Made by a program: the position numbers and the translations under genes
Source: Acidovorax sp. T1
GTDB taxonomy: Bacteria > Pseudomonadota > Gammaproteobacteria > Burkholderiales > Burkholderiaceae_C
Assembly (NCBI RefSeq): GCF_002176815.1
Contig: NZ_CP021648.1
Coordinates: 2,364,001-2,428,000 of the forward strand
DNA: 64,000 nucleotides
Direction: 5' to 3'
Part shown: positions 44,538 through 53,009 of the stretch, piece by piece
Numbering within the stretch: position 1 is the first letter of the stretch
Layout of the letters: each line of letters begins with the position of its first letter
The notes under the pieces: model-generated
The model's input: the letters and a program-made list of their open reading frames with translations, nothing else
Databases searched by the model: none
What the model was told of the DNA's origin: nothing

Positions 44538-45358
44538 AGCAAGCTGAAATTACAGTCGAGTATCTGGATCACCTTGGAACGGACCTTACGGTCGTAAACG
44601 CCGCCCGCACGTCGTTCGGGAAAGAGAGTGATTGGGTGTATGCCTACCCACCCGCAGACGCAGAAGGCAATCAGCTGGACCATGAACCACCCCATGTACT
44701 AAGCCAGGCCGACGCCAACCTCATCCGCTTCCTGGCCACGGGGTTTCGCACCCAGGACTGGGACGCGCTGCTCAAAGAGATCATCGACCACGCGCAGCAC
44801 GGTAGTGAAGGTGAGTTGACCGAAATCCTCCAGCACTACAAAAAGTCTGCACAGCACTGGGCACCCTTCGCTCACCCGCACATGCAGATTCGCATGAAGC
44901 TGCCGATGTTCCTGGCTCGCCAGTTCGTCAAGCACCAGGTGGGTGGTGTGTGGTCCGAAGAGTCACGCCGCTACATGTCCAGTGAGCCGGAGTTCTGGTT
45001 TCCAAAAGAGTGGCACGGTCGTCCTGAAGACATCAAGCAGGGGAGCGGGTATGTCATCGGCCCGCAGGTATTTCAAGACGACCTGTCAGACCGAGCTGAA
45101 AAGGTGGCGGTGCACGCCTTGGACACCTACGAGGAGATGATTGCAGCCGGCGTTGCCCCCGAAGAAGCCCGTATCGTGCTGCCCCTGAACACCATGACCA
45201 CGGTGACCTGGACCGGCTCGCTACTGTTCTGGAGCCGCGTGTGCAACCAGCGCCTGGACAACCACGCCCAGAAAGCTGCAAACGAGCTGGCACAACAGAT
45301 CGCAGCCATCACACAACCGATATTCCCGGTCAGCTGGGCGGCACTGGTGGGAGAGTGA
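44534..45358 (+). CDS. thyX: Flavin-dependent thymidylate synthase ThyX, 274 aa
   Basis: Overall pattern of ThyX: VVNAARTSFGKES near residue 20, and the active-site region at residues 129-148 (RQFVKHQ, then SEESRRYM) as a divergent RHRxxSxNxxSxR signature with the first RHR changed to KHQ. Uses FAD and folate to make dTMP. Together with the dUTPase at 62338 it would supply dTTP during phage replication. Confidence 0.85.
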   Translation: MKQAEITVEYLDHLGTDLTVVNAARTSFGKESDWVYAYPPADAEGNQLDHEPPHVLSQADANLIRFLATGFRTQDWDALLKEIIDHAQHGSEGELTEILQHYKKSAQHWAPFAHPHMQIRMKLPMFLARQFVKHQVGGVWSEESRRYMSSEPEFWFPKEWHGRPEDIKQGSGYVIGPQVFQDDLSDRAEKVAVHALDTYEEMIAAGVAPEEARIVLPLNTMTTVTWTGSLLFWSRVCNQRLDNHAQKAANELAQQIAAITQPIFPVSWAALVGE

Positions 45359-45359
45359 C

Positions 45360-46439
45360 ATGAAAGTCACCCCCACCCACACCAGCGGCGCGGCAGACCT
45401 GCTCGACTTGATAGAAGCATATGCAGAGGCCCGCCACCGTCAAGGCCACAGCAGCTACAACGCGCAAACAGCTACTGCTCTGCAGGCTGTGAAGGACGCA
45501 CTTGCTGCAGGGCAGGTCACAGCAGCGCCTGAAAACATCCGCGGCATCCTGGCTAGATGCCGTGATTTCATTGACACAACCAAGGCTCCTGCGTACCCAG
45601 CGGGTGTAGATTTGGCCGACGAGATTGATGCGCTACTTGCAGCACAGCCAGCGCCCCAGCCTTCGCACGCAGCTCAGGCAGTGGTGCAAGACGATCTCAT
45701 TACGATTCGCAAGCCCACCACGAGTGCAGAAATGCTTTGGCTACTGAAGCTCGCACATCTTGTGATTTCAGATGTGGACAAGACACTGGAAGAAACGTTT
45801 GCGCCAGCGCAGCCAGCAGCACAGCAGGGGGCGGCCTATGCGGCGACGCCCACCAGCAACTACGCGGGCCGGGTGTACGAAGAAGGCTTCCTGATCGGTA
45901 CATGCCCGCTTTATACCGCCGACCAAATGCGCGCCTTCGCAGACGCCACTTATGCCTTGCGCGCAGCCCATGGGCAAGCACCAGCCGATGCTGCACCATC
46001 GGCTGGCGCAGTTGCGGGGCCGGATGACATTGATGCGATAGCTCTGACTCGCTACAAGGTGGTCCACTCGCACGACAGCATGATTCACCGTTTCGCAGTG
46101 GTGGCAGGTGACGGCAATCAGCAGCTCTACCTTGGCCGCGAAGTTGAGTGCGAAAACATGGCACGCAAGTTCGCCGGAGCGTTTCTTGACGGCGCGTTCT
46201 ATCAGGCCAATATCACCCCGTCAACACAGGCGGCAGGGAGCGTGCCAGCGGTGGAGCGCGAACAGGAGCGCATCGCATTCAAGGATGCGCATCGGCACTT
46301 GGAGCTGTACGAAGTGCCTGACGCATGGGGGCGGCCCATGTTCAAGCACTCTCACGTTGAGGCAAGTTGGCTTGGCTGGATTGCCAGCGCATCCCATGGG
46401 CAAGCACCAGCCGCACCAAAAGGAGACATTGATGAGTGA
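45360..46439 (+). CDS. Mosaic Ea22-like cargo protein, 359 aa
   Basis: A short N-terminal module is followed by Ala/Pro/Gln-rich linkers joining unrelated small modules, as in Ea22-type phage accessory proteins. Carries the 139-bp repeat (45523-45661). A module near 220-260 (RYKVVHSHDSMIHRFAVVA) looks like an ordinary small alpha/beta domain. Likely assembled by recombination; function unknown. Confidence 0.55.
   Translation: MKVTPTHTSGAADLLDLIEAYAEARHRQGHSSYNAQTATALQAVKDALAAGQVTAAPENIRGILARCRDFIDTTKAPAYPAGVDLADEIDALLAAQPAPQPSHAAQAVVQDDLITIRKPTTSAEMLWLLKLAHLVISDVDKTLEETFAPAQPAAQQGAAYAATPTSNYAGRVYEEGFLIGTCPLYTADQMRAFADATYALRAAHGQAPADAAPSAGAVAGPDDIDAIALTRYKVVHSHDSMIHRFAVVAGDGNQQLYLGREVECENMARKFAGAFLDGAFYQANITPSTQAAGSVPAVEREQERIAFKDAHRHLELYEVPDAWGRPMFKHSHVEASWLGWIASASHGQAPAAPKGDIDE
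45523..45661 (+). repeat. 139-bp coding repeat, copy 1
   Basis: Apparently identical to 46915-47053, in the same frame of another gene, encoding PENIRGILARCRDFIDTTKA and the following residues. Confidence 0.85.
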
Positions 46440-46647
46440 CAAAACACAAAGCGAAGCCCGCCGCATTCTCGGCAACATGAGCCAGATGGACGGTTATCAC
46501 GGCACGACTACGGCAGACGTGGTTGATTTCATGTGCGAGAACTACAGCATGACCGTTTTTTGCAAAGGGATACTTCGCAACATCGTTTTTACCCCAATTA
46601 CGGCAAAGAGTTTTGCATTCAAAACGGAGGCAGTATGGATGCAATAG
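46432..46647 (+). CDS. Small cargo protein, 71 aa
   Basis: ATG 46432 with AAAAGGAG upstream; overlaps both neighbours. Opens MSDKTQSEARRILGNMS; helical start then a beta C-terminus. Unknown. Confidence 0.5.
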   Translation: MSDKTQSEARRILGNMSQMDGYHGTTTADVVDFMCENYSMTVFCKGILRNIVFTPITAKSFAFKTEAVWMQ

Positions 46648-47951
46648 AAACGCTCATTTCTGTTTTATGTGACCCAGAGGGAAAATGCTGTATTTCTGGC
46701 TCTGACGATGACAGGCGCCTTATTGATTCTGCGCTCGCAGATCTCGCAGCAAATGCAGCTGACCGCGCAATTGAGGGCTGCCCTGAACTCAACATGGGCA
46801 ACTATGACGAGGTAGGGGTTGAACGCCTGAACGATTGGGCAATCCGCGCCGATGACGAAATCGACCGCCTCCACGCACTTGCTGCAGGGCAGGCCACAGC
46901 AGCACTAGCACAGCCAGCGCCTGAAAACATCCGCGGCATCCTGGCTAGATGCCGTGATTTCATTGACACAACCAAGGCTCCTGCGTACCCAGCGGGTGTA
47001 GATTTGGCCGACGAGATTGATGCGCTACTTGCAGCACAGCCAGCGCCCCAGCCAGCGCCAGTGCTTTGGTTGTCGCCTGAGCAGTTCGCTAATTTCGTGG
47101 ATGCCGATGAAGCTCCGTTCGGCAAGTACATCCCCGCTCGCAAGACCAGCGCGGGCAAATTCACGATACCGCTTTTCGCAGCCCGTGCCCCAGCCTCAGC
47201 GCAGCCAGCAGCACAGCAGGGTTTGGCCCAGCAGGAGGCGCAGGAGCCAGCAACGGTGCCGAGGTTCAACTGTTGGTCAACCAACGAAGGTGATAGCTGG
47301 TTCGACCACCCGGCAGATTCACAAGCAATCTACGATTGCCTTGGTAATGACGCCAAGGTTGGTGATGAGTACGAACTGACAGCAGGGTGGAAAAGTGTCA
47401 CTGCGCGTTACCGAATCACAGAAGTAGTTGGCGATGGCGAGGAATACGAGGTGGAGTGCATCTCGCACCCGCATGAAAACTCAGCACCCCAGTCCCCCAC
47501 GGCACAGGCAGACAGCGTGCCAGCGATTCAAGGAGAAACGAATGTTCAACTGGATACTGATCCAAACCCTACCGCACCCGGACAACAACGGGACATGGCT
47601 TGCTCGTTGGCGCTGGGACAACCAGTGGGCAACGGGTCGGACCAAGTCGCAGGCCATCCTAGCGCTCAAGGAGACAAGCTACTGACCGTAGCCGAGCGGA
47701 ACATCCGAAGTTTCCTTCGCAGCGCGACATTCAAAAGCGAGTCAGACCGCGAGGCGGCGCTCAACTGCGTCGATGTTCTGTGGGAAGCAGCCCGTGCCCC
47801 GGCAGACAGCGTGCAGGAGGATGCTGCGCGGCTGGATTGGTTGCTACTGCGTATCTCAGGCGCAGAGTTCCGGCGTCTCGGTGTCCACTATTCCGGCAAC
47901 GCCAGACGTGCTGACGTGGACGCAGCCCGCAAGCAAGGAGAAACCAAATGA
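46635..47951 (+). CDS. Mosaic Ea22-like cargo protein, 438 aa
   Basis: Starts ATG 46635 with GGAGG upstream. N-terminal module, the shared 139-bp segment, a WLSPEQFANF module, Ala/Pro/Gln linkers and a C-terminal LDWLLLRISGAEFRRL helix that is frequent in phage early cargo proteins. Composition differs from core genes. Function unknown. Confidence 0.55.
   Translation: MDAIETLISVLCDPEGKCCISGSDDDRRLIDSALADLAANAADRAIEGCPELNMGNYDEVGVERLNDWAIRADDEIDRLHALAAGQATAALAQPAPENIRGILARCRDFIDTTKAPAYPAGVDLADEIDALLAAQPAPQPAPVLWLSPEQFANFVDADEAPFGKYIPARKTSAGKFTIPLFAARAPASAQPAAQQGLAQQEAQEPATVPRFNCWSTNEGDSWFDHPADSQAIYDCLGNDAKVGDEYELTAGWKSVTARYRITEVVGDGEEYEVECISHPHENSAPQSPTAQADSVPAIQGETNVQLDTDPNPTAPGQQRDMACSLALGQPVGNGSDQVAGHPSAQGDKLLTVAERNIRSFLRSATFKSESDREAALNCVDVLWEAARAPADSVQEDAARLDWLLLRISGAEFRRLGVHYSGNARRADVDAARKQGETK
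46915..47053 (+). repeat. 139-bp coding repeat, copy 2
   Basis: Copy of 45523-45661 with no difference seen; likely a recombination substrate between the two mosaic genes. Confidence 0.85.
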
Positions 47952-48478
47952 CTGAACCAACGCAACCGACACCTACAGATGCAGATCTGGATGGGCTGAT
48001 CTCCACCTATCTCAAGCGTATGTATCCGCAAGACAACCAACCGCATTTTGAGCGGGCAATCATGCGCGCAGTCCTTGCCAAGTGGGGCACACCTGCAGGG
48101 GCGGGAGCGCCGGTGGCGCCGGACTTCTACACCGCCTGTGCTTGGTATGAGGGTGGCGGTGAGGCTGGCTGGATACCACTTCCAGGCTACAGCAATGAGA
48201 CAGAGCATGGCGTGAGGCACCTAGTTCTGGAGGCCGCTCGCAAGGAGGGCTACAAGGGGACGGTGGCTGGTCGCCTACTTGCGCTGGGCTGGGAGATTCG
48301 CCCTGTTTACCTCACCCCGCAGCCCACCCAGGCGCAGGCCGGGGCGGTGCCGCTGACGGATGAGCAGATCCGGGCGATGCTCAACAAGCACCCGCCTGAA
48401 GACGTGTGCGGCTGGAGCTATCGCATGGGCATAGATGATGCCGAGCTACATCACGGCATCAAGAGGCCAGCATGTTGA
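47948..48478 (+). CDS. Ea22-like cargo protein, 176 aa
   Basis: ATGA overlap upstream. N-terminal Thr/Pro linker, an AWYEGGGEAGWIPLPG segment and a C-terminal LTDEQIRAML helix typical of Ea22-type cargo proteins. Unknown function. Confidence 0.55.
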   Translation: MTEPTQPTPTDADLDGLISTYLKRMYPQDNQPHFERAIMRAVLAKWGTPAGAGAPVAPDFYTACAWYEGGGEAGWIPLPGYSNETEHGVRHLVLEAARKEGYKGTVAGRLLALGWEIRPVYLTPQPTQAQAGAVPLTDEQIRAMLNKHPPEDVCGWSYRMGIDDAELHHGIKRPAC

Positions 48479-48726
48479 ATGACTGGGCAAAGATGAACCG
48501 CATGGTTCGTATCACCCACGAACCTACTGGTGTCACCGCTGTAGCCAGTGAATACCGCTCTCAGCATCGCAACCGTGATGCCGCCTACGCACAACTCAGG
48601 TCAAAGGTGGCAGTCGGCTCTGTGTTCCCACTTCCACTGCGGGTCACCTACGAGTTCCCGGATGGTGAGCCGTGTCCGGATGACATCAACAAGCACAGGC
48701 AAGGAGGCCAGCATGGCACTGAGTGA
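48472..48726 (+). CDS. Release-factor-like mini-protein without GGQ core, 84 aa
   Basis: Residues ~12-45 (VRITHEPTGVTAV...RSQHRNRDAAYAQL) match the segment just after the GGQ loop of class-1 release factors, including VRITHxPTG and RSQHxN. The GGQ peptide-hydrolysis loop itself is absent from that position, and the C-terminal half is unrelated. Might compete for the ribosomal A site or bind RNA; unknown. Confidence 0.62.
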   Translation: MLNDWAKMNRMVRITHEPTGVTAVASEYRSQHRNRDAAYAQLRSKVAVGSVFPLPLRVTYEFPDGEPCPDDINKHRQGGQHGTE

Positions 48727-48979
48727 ACTCGACATGATGAATCTTTGGGCGAAGCAACTGACAGGCTACAAGTCACAATGGGGGCGACTGTTTGGATTTG
48801 GGTATGCCGTCGAAGCCGAAGTGCGCAAGAGCGACGATGTGCTGATTCGGCGCCTGGTGGAGGCGTTGGTCGATCTTGTGGAGGCGGGAGAGGACGCATG
48901 GGGTGATGAAAGACCTTGTGTTCGCATCGGGAAAGAGGAAATCACAGCTGCCCTCGCAAGACTACAAAACCAATCATGA
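48713..48979 (+). CDS. Small cargo protein, 88 aa
   Basis: ATG 48713 with AAGGAGG upstream; overlaps the preceding gene. Helical, acidic C-terminal half (LVEALVDLVEAGEDAWGDER). Unknown. Confidence 0.5.
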   Translation: MALSELDMMNLWAKQLTGYKSQWGRLFGFGYAVEAEVRKSDDVLIRRLVEALVDLVEAGEDAWGDERPCVRIGKEEITAALARLQNQS

Positions 48980-49119
48980 AACAACCTGACGTATTCCTTT
49001 TGCGCCGCAATGGTGCCCTCATTGCCGTGTTCTCTACAGAGGACAAGGCAGTTACCTACATGAAAACCAAGCGCAAGAATGGAGAATTTTGGCGCATTGG
49101 ACAGAAAGAAGTGCAATGA
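48976..49119 (+). CDS. Small cargo protein, 47 aa
   Basis: ATGA overlap with the previous gene. Beta-hairpin-like FLLRRNGALIAVFST followed by a basic helix. Unknown. Confidence 0.45.
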   Translation: MKQPDVFLLRRNGALIAVFSTEDKAVTYMKTKRKNGEFWRIGQKEVQ

Positions 49120-49276
49120 CAACAAAAATTGAACGGGCATCGCCCCTCGCGGGCCACGCATTCCGCCCAAGCCGCGTGAGCGACATGAGCCCGTCGAAGT
49201 GCGCGTCGAAACGCTCCCAGTGCCTGAACGCCCATACAAGACGACCTTCATAGGCGCCAACCCCTGGGGAGTTTGA
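49116..49276 (+). pseudogene. Possible frameshifted small gene
   Basis: ATG 49116 (ATGA overlap) opens MTTKIER but this frame ends at 49253. A different frame from ~49133 to TGA 49274-49276 reads like a genuine Pro/Glu-rich phage peptide (VETLPVPERPYKTTFIGANP) and lacks a start. Best explained as one small gene with an indel near 49130-49160; alternatively two meaningless frames. Confidence 0.35.
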
Positions 49277-49277
49277 G

Positions 49278-49520
49278 ATGAAGAAGAGCCTGCCCAAGGG
49301 CTGGGCGATGCACGCCTACGACGACGAGATTCTTTGGTGGAACGGGGTTTCTGTAGAGCATGACGCCCCGGTGGTCGTCGCCAAAACCCCATTCGTACCC
49401 GGCTTCTTCGTCGCCAAGCTCGTCGGGCACAACGACGACACAGACAACTGCGCCTACCCCATCGCCGGCCCGTTCAGATCACTCCACGCTGCTATCGCAG
49501 CTATAGCACTCATATCATGA
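49278..49520 (+). CDS. Small protein, 80 aa
   Basis: ATG 49278; opens MKKSLPKGWAMHAYDDEILWW. Overlaps the CobT-like gene by 4 nt (ATGA). No domain recognised; acidic, mixed alpha/beta. Confidence 0.5.
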   Translation: MKKSLPKGWAMHAYDDEILWWNGVSVEHDAPVVVAKTPFVPGFFVAKLVGHNDDTDNCAYPIAGPFRSLHAAIAAIALIS

Positions 49521-50620
49521 CTACCAACGCCCAAGCCGCCCACAAGCTCACTGTCGCCCGCTCGCAACTCATTCTCAGCCAACCATTCTTCGGAATGCTG
49601 GCGCTGCGGCTCCGTCTGGTCGAGCGCGCCGGCATCAAGACGCTCGCCGTTGACGGCAAGAATGTCTTCTACAACCCTGACTTCGTGCTCGGCCTGACCG
49701 ACACACTGTGCCGAAGCGCGATGGCCCACGAAGTCATGCACTGTGTGTTCGACCACATCACACGCTGCGGCAGCCGCGAGCCGAAGAAATGGAACTACGC
49801 TGGCGACTATGTCATCAACCAGCTCCTGTCCGACGCGAATTTCGAGATTGGTGAGGGCTGGCTGCTCGATGCCCGCTACAAGGGCATGCACGCCGACCAG
49901 GTCTACGCACTGCTTCCCGACGACCCTGAAGGCGACGGCAGTAGCGGCCAGGGCCCACTCGACGAGATGATGCCCGGCGACGCCTCCAGCACCGCAGCCG
50001 ACGCCACCGAGTGGAAGATCGCCACGATCCAGGCTGTTGCAGCCGCCAAGGCTGTAGGCAAATTGCCTGGTTCACTCCAGCGCTTCGTCGAAGACTCGAC
50101 CCGGCCCCAGGTCGACTGGCGCGACCGTCTGCGCCAGTTCGTCACGCAGACCAACAAGGACGATTACAGCTGGGCCCGACCCAACCGCCGCTATCTCAGC
50201 GCCGGTCTGTATCTGTCTGGCCTGTACAGCGAGAACATGGGGCCCGTTGTGGTCGGTATCGACACATCCGGCTCCATCGACGATAAGACTCTGCAGACCT
50301 TCGGTGGCGAGATCCGCGCGCTCGTGCAGGCTGTACGCCCGTCCGAAGTCCACATCGTCTACTGCGACGCCGAAGTGAACCACGTCGATGTTTTCTCGCC
50401 CTACGACGACATGAAGTTCGCCCCGCACGGCGGTGGCGGCACGGCGTTCAAGCCGGTATTCGACTACGTGACCGAGAAGAACCTCAAGCCCGAGTGCCTG
50501 GTGTATTTGAGTGATCTTTATGGCGATCACCACTTCACCCCACCCGACTTCCCCACCCTGTGGTGCTGCACGACGAACGAGACCGCGTCGTTCGGTGACA
50601 CGATTCGCATTGAGGTATAG
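49517..50620 (+). CDS. CobT-like metallopeptidase/VWA protein (DUF2201), 367 aa
   Basis: N-terminal zincin-like motif HEVMH at 71-75, a flexible linker (about 130-165), and a C-terminal VWA-like domain with metal-binding DTSGS at 249-253. This is the DUF2201 architecture that pairs with MoxR/CobS ATPases, here at 41768. The pair is separated by the cargo block. Biological target unknown. Confidence 0.85.
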   Translation: MTTNAQAAHKLTVARSQLILSQPFFGMLALRLRLVERAGIKTLAVDGKNVFYNPDFVLGLTDTLCRSAMAHEVMHCVFDHITRCGSREPKKWNYAGDYVINQLLSDANFEIGEGWLLDARYKGMHADQVYALLPDDPEGDGSSGQGPLDEMMPGDASSTAADATEWKIATIQAVAAAKAVGKLPGSLQRFVEDSTRPQVDWRDRLRQFVTQTNKDDYSWARPNRRYLSAGLYLSGLYSENMGPVVVGIDTSGSIDDKTLQTFGGEIRALVQAVRPSEVHIVYCDAEVNHVDVFSPYDDMKFAPHGGGGTAFKPVFDYVTEKNLKPECLVYLSDLYGDHHFTPPDFPTLWCCTTNETASFGDTIRIEV

Positions 50621-50630
50621 TCGTTCATCT
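50621..50630 (+). promoter_or_regulatory. Recurrent motif (TCGTTCATCT)
   Basis: Copy of TC[GT]TT[TC]ATCT in the 33-bp gap between the CobT-like gene and the nuclease. Confidence 0.45.
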
Positions 50631-50653
50631 TTGGACGACATGAAGAAGACAAC

Positions 50654-51481
50654 ATGACAATTTCAAGCTGGTCACACTCCAAGCTCGGCGACTTCGAGAA
50701 GTGCAAGTTCCTCTGCTGGCTCAAACATGACCAGAAGATCCCAGAGCCCGAACGACCGTTACCACCCGGCCGGTCGGAGCACGCCAATGATCGCGGCACG
50801 CGCATCCACACGTCCTGCGAGCTCTACATCAACGGCACGAACAACGAACTCGCGCCAGAAGCCGAGAAATATTTTGGCTTTCAGATCGAACTTCTTCGTT
50901 CGATGCACAAAGATGGTCTCGTAAGCCTGGAAGGCGAGTGGGCCATGAACCGCAACTGGGAGCCCTGCGGCTGGAACGGCGATTGGATCGAATCCGACGA
51001 CCTGCAGCACACCGGCACCGCCCGTAAGCTGCCCGAGCGTGGCCGCGAAGGCGACATCATCAAGGTCGGCAAGAAGGTCTTCGCGTGGGTGCCCGCCTGG
51101 CTGCGCCTGAAGCTCGACGCGATGGTCATGCACGACGAGCGCACAGCCACCGTCATCGACTTCAAGTCCGGGCGCAAGTTCGGCAACGAAGTCAAGCACG
51201 CCGAGCAGCTGCAGCTGTACCAGCTGGTCACGTTCTTGCGCTACCCCAAGCTCGAGACTGTGTTTGCCGAGCTGTGGTACCTGGACCAGAAGGAAGGCGA
51301 GAACCTTACCTCTCAGAAGTTCATGCGCAGCCAAGGCCTGCGCTTCAAGCCTCGCTTCCACCAGCGCGGTGACGCACTCACGACATGCGACACCTGGCCG
51401 GCCAACCCTTCCCGCTTCACCTGCCAATGGTGCCAGTACGGCCCCTGGAACGGTGGGCAATGTCAAGTAGGTGTGAGATGA
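50654..51481 (+). CDS. Cas4/RecB-family PD-(D/E)XK nuclease with iron-sulphur cysteines, 275 aa
   Basis: Catalytic core LDAMV...DFKSGR (D169, K171) followed by QLQLYQL, the PD-(D/E)XK hallmark. One N-terminal Cys region (EKCKFLC) and three C-terminal Cys (CQWCQYGPWNGGQC) form the iron-staple pattern of Cas4/AddB nucleases. Likely processes DNA ends in recombination or replication alongside the helicase it overlaps. Confidence 0.85.
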   Translation: MTISSWSHSKLGDFEKCKFLCWLKHDQKIPEPERPLPPGRSEHANDRGTRIHTSCELYINGTNNELAPEAEKYFGFQIELLRSMHKDGLVSLEGEWAMNRNWEPCGWNGDWIESDDLQHTGTARKLPERGREGDIIKVGKKVFAWVPAWLRLKLDAMVMHDERTATVIDFKSGRKFGNEVKHAEQLQLYQLVTFLRYPKLETVFAELWYLDQKEGENLTSQKFMRSQGLRFKPRFHQRGDALTTCDTWPANPSRFTCQWCQYGPWNGGQCQVGVR

Positions 51482-52833
51482 CCAAAGCCTTCGCACATCA
51501 GCTCAAGTCCCTCAAACACGACCTCACCACTGACGTCGTGTTCGACACCAGCGACCCCGGCACTGGCAAGACATTCGTCGCCATCAAAGCCTTCGAGCGC
51601 CGGCGCAAGAAAAAGACCGGCTGCGCTCTCATCCTCGCGCCAAAGTCCCTGCTGCGCAGCACCTGGGCGGCCGACTTCAAGAAGTTCGCCCCCGCACTCA
51701 AAGTCGTGGTGGCTACGGCTGACGTGCGCGCCTCGACATTCGACCAGGACGCCGACGCCTATGTCACCAACACTGACGCCGTCAAGTGGCTGGCCAAGCA
51801 GCCCAAGGCGTTCTTCAAGCGCTTCGACACACTCATTGTTGATGAGTCCAGCGCCTACAAGCACGCCACCAGTCTGCGCAGCAAAGCGGTTGCCAAGATC
51901 GCCAGCTACTTCAAATACAAGCGAGCGATGACCGGCACGCCCAACGGCCGCTCGATCACGGACGTGTGGCACCAGGTCATGCTGCTCGATGGCGGCCACC
52001 GCCTGGGCCGGTCGTTCTTCGCCTTCCGCAACAGCGTGTGCGTGCCTACCCAGGTCGGCCGCAACGACAAAGCAATTCGTTGGGACGACAAGGACGGCGC
52101 GGAAGAGGCCGTGTTCGGTCTGCTCAGCGACATCGTCATCCGCCACAAGTTCGAGGACTGCGTCGACATCCCGGCCAACCACCGGTACACGATGAGCTAC
52201 GAGCTGACGGCCAAGCAGCGCAAGGCCTACGACCAGATGGAGCAGACGCAGATGCTCTGGCTCAAAGGCAAGGAACCATCTGTCATCGCCGTCAACGCTG
52301 CCGTGGTGGCCAACAAGCTGCTGCAGGTCGCTTCAGGTGCCGTGTACGGTACAGGCCCGGACCCCGTCATTGTCGACGACGGGCGCTACAAGATGGTGCT
52401 TGACCTGGTCGAAGAGCGCAAGCACAGCCTGGTGTTCTTCCACTGGAAGCATCAGCGCGATGCCCTAGCAGCCGAAGCCGACAAGCGGGGCATTGAGTTC
52501 TGCGTCATTGACGGCTCAGTGAATGAACATGAACGCGACCGCCTCGTTACTGCCTACCAGGCAGGGCGCTACCAAGTCATGTTCGCGCACCCCCGCTCCG
52601 CAGCCCACGGCCTCACGCTCACGCGCGGCACGGCCACGATCTGGGCCTCACCGACCTATGACCTGGAGCTGTTTGAGCAAGGCTCCAAGCGCCAGCACCG
52701 CATGGGCCAGACGCAGAAAACCGAGACCATCACGGTCCTCGCACCCGGCACGATTGACGAGCGGGTGTACGAGATCCTGCAGAAGAAGAACGCCCGCATG
52801 TCCAACCTTCTCGACCTGTTCGCTACGCTATGA
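51478..52833 (+). CDS. SNF2/DEAD-type helicase, 451 aa
   Basis: ATGA overlap with the nuclease. Walker A DPGTGKT (26-32), DESS motif II (122-125), TGTPNG motif III, and motif VI GSKRQHRMGQT. The compact SWI/SNF2-like fold without extra domains is common in phage replication modules. Probably remodels replication or recombination forks. Confidence 0.88.
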   Translation: MTKAFAHQLKSLKHDLTTDVVFDTSDPGTGKTFVAIKAFERRRKKKTGCALILAPKSLLRSTWAADFKKFAPALKVVVATADVRASTFDQDADAYVTNTDAVKWLAKQPKAFFKRFDTLIVDESSAYKHATSLRSKAVAKIASYFKYKRAMTGTPNGRSITDVWHQVMLLDGGHRLGRSFFAFRNSVCVPTQVGRNDKAIRWDDKDGAEEAVFGLLSDIVIRHKFEDCVDIPANHRYTMSYELTAKQRKAYDQMEQTQMLWLKGKEPSVIAVNAAVVANKLLQVASGAVYGTGPDPVIVDDGRYKMVLDLVEERKHSLVFFHWKHQRDALAAEADKRGIEFCVIDGSVNEHERDRLVTAYQAGRYQVMFAHPRSAAHGLTLTRGTATIWASPTYDLELFEQGSKRQHRMGQTQKTETITVLAPGTIDERVYEILQKKNARMSNLLDLFATL

Positions 52834-53009
52834 AATTCTCTGACATCTTCCGCAAGCCCTCCGCGCGCACATTGGCCCAGGTCGAGCTCGAGGAGGCCCA
52901 GCGCCAGCTCCTGCTGGCCCAAAGCAGCGCCGAGTACGCTGCTGCCATGGCGCAGTACCACCAAGAGCGCATCACCCGACTGCGGGCCATGCTGAATGAG
53001 GTTGCGTGA
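52830..53009 (+). CDS. Small coiled-coil protein ahead of polA, 59 aa
   Basis: ATGA overlap with helicase and TGATG overlap with polymerase. Starts MKFSDIFRKPSARTLAQVEL; a heptad-like helix follows. Recurs before polymerase genes in related phages; unknown role. Confidence 0.65.
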   Translation: MKFSDIFRKPSARTLAQVELEEAQRQLLLAQSSAEYAAAMAQYHQERITRLRAMLNEVA

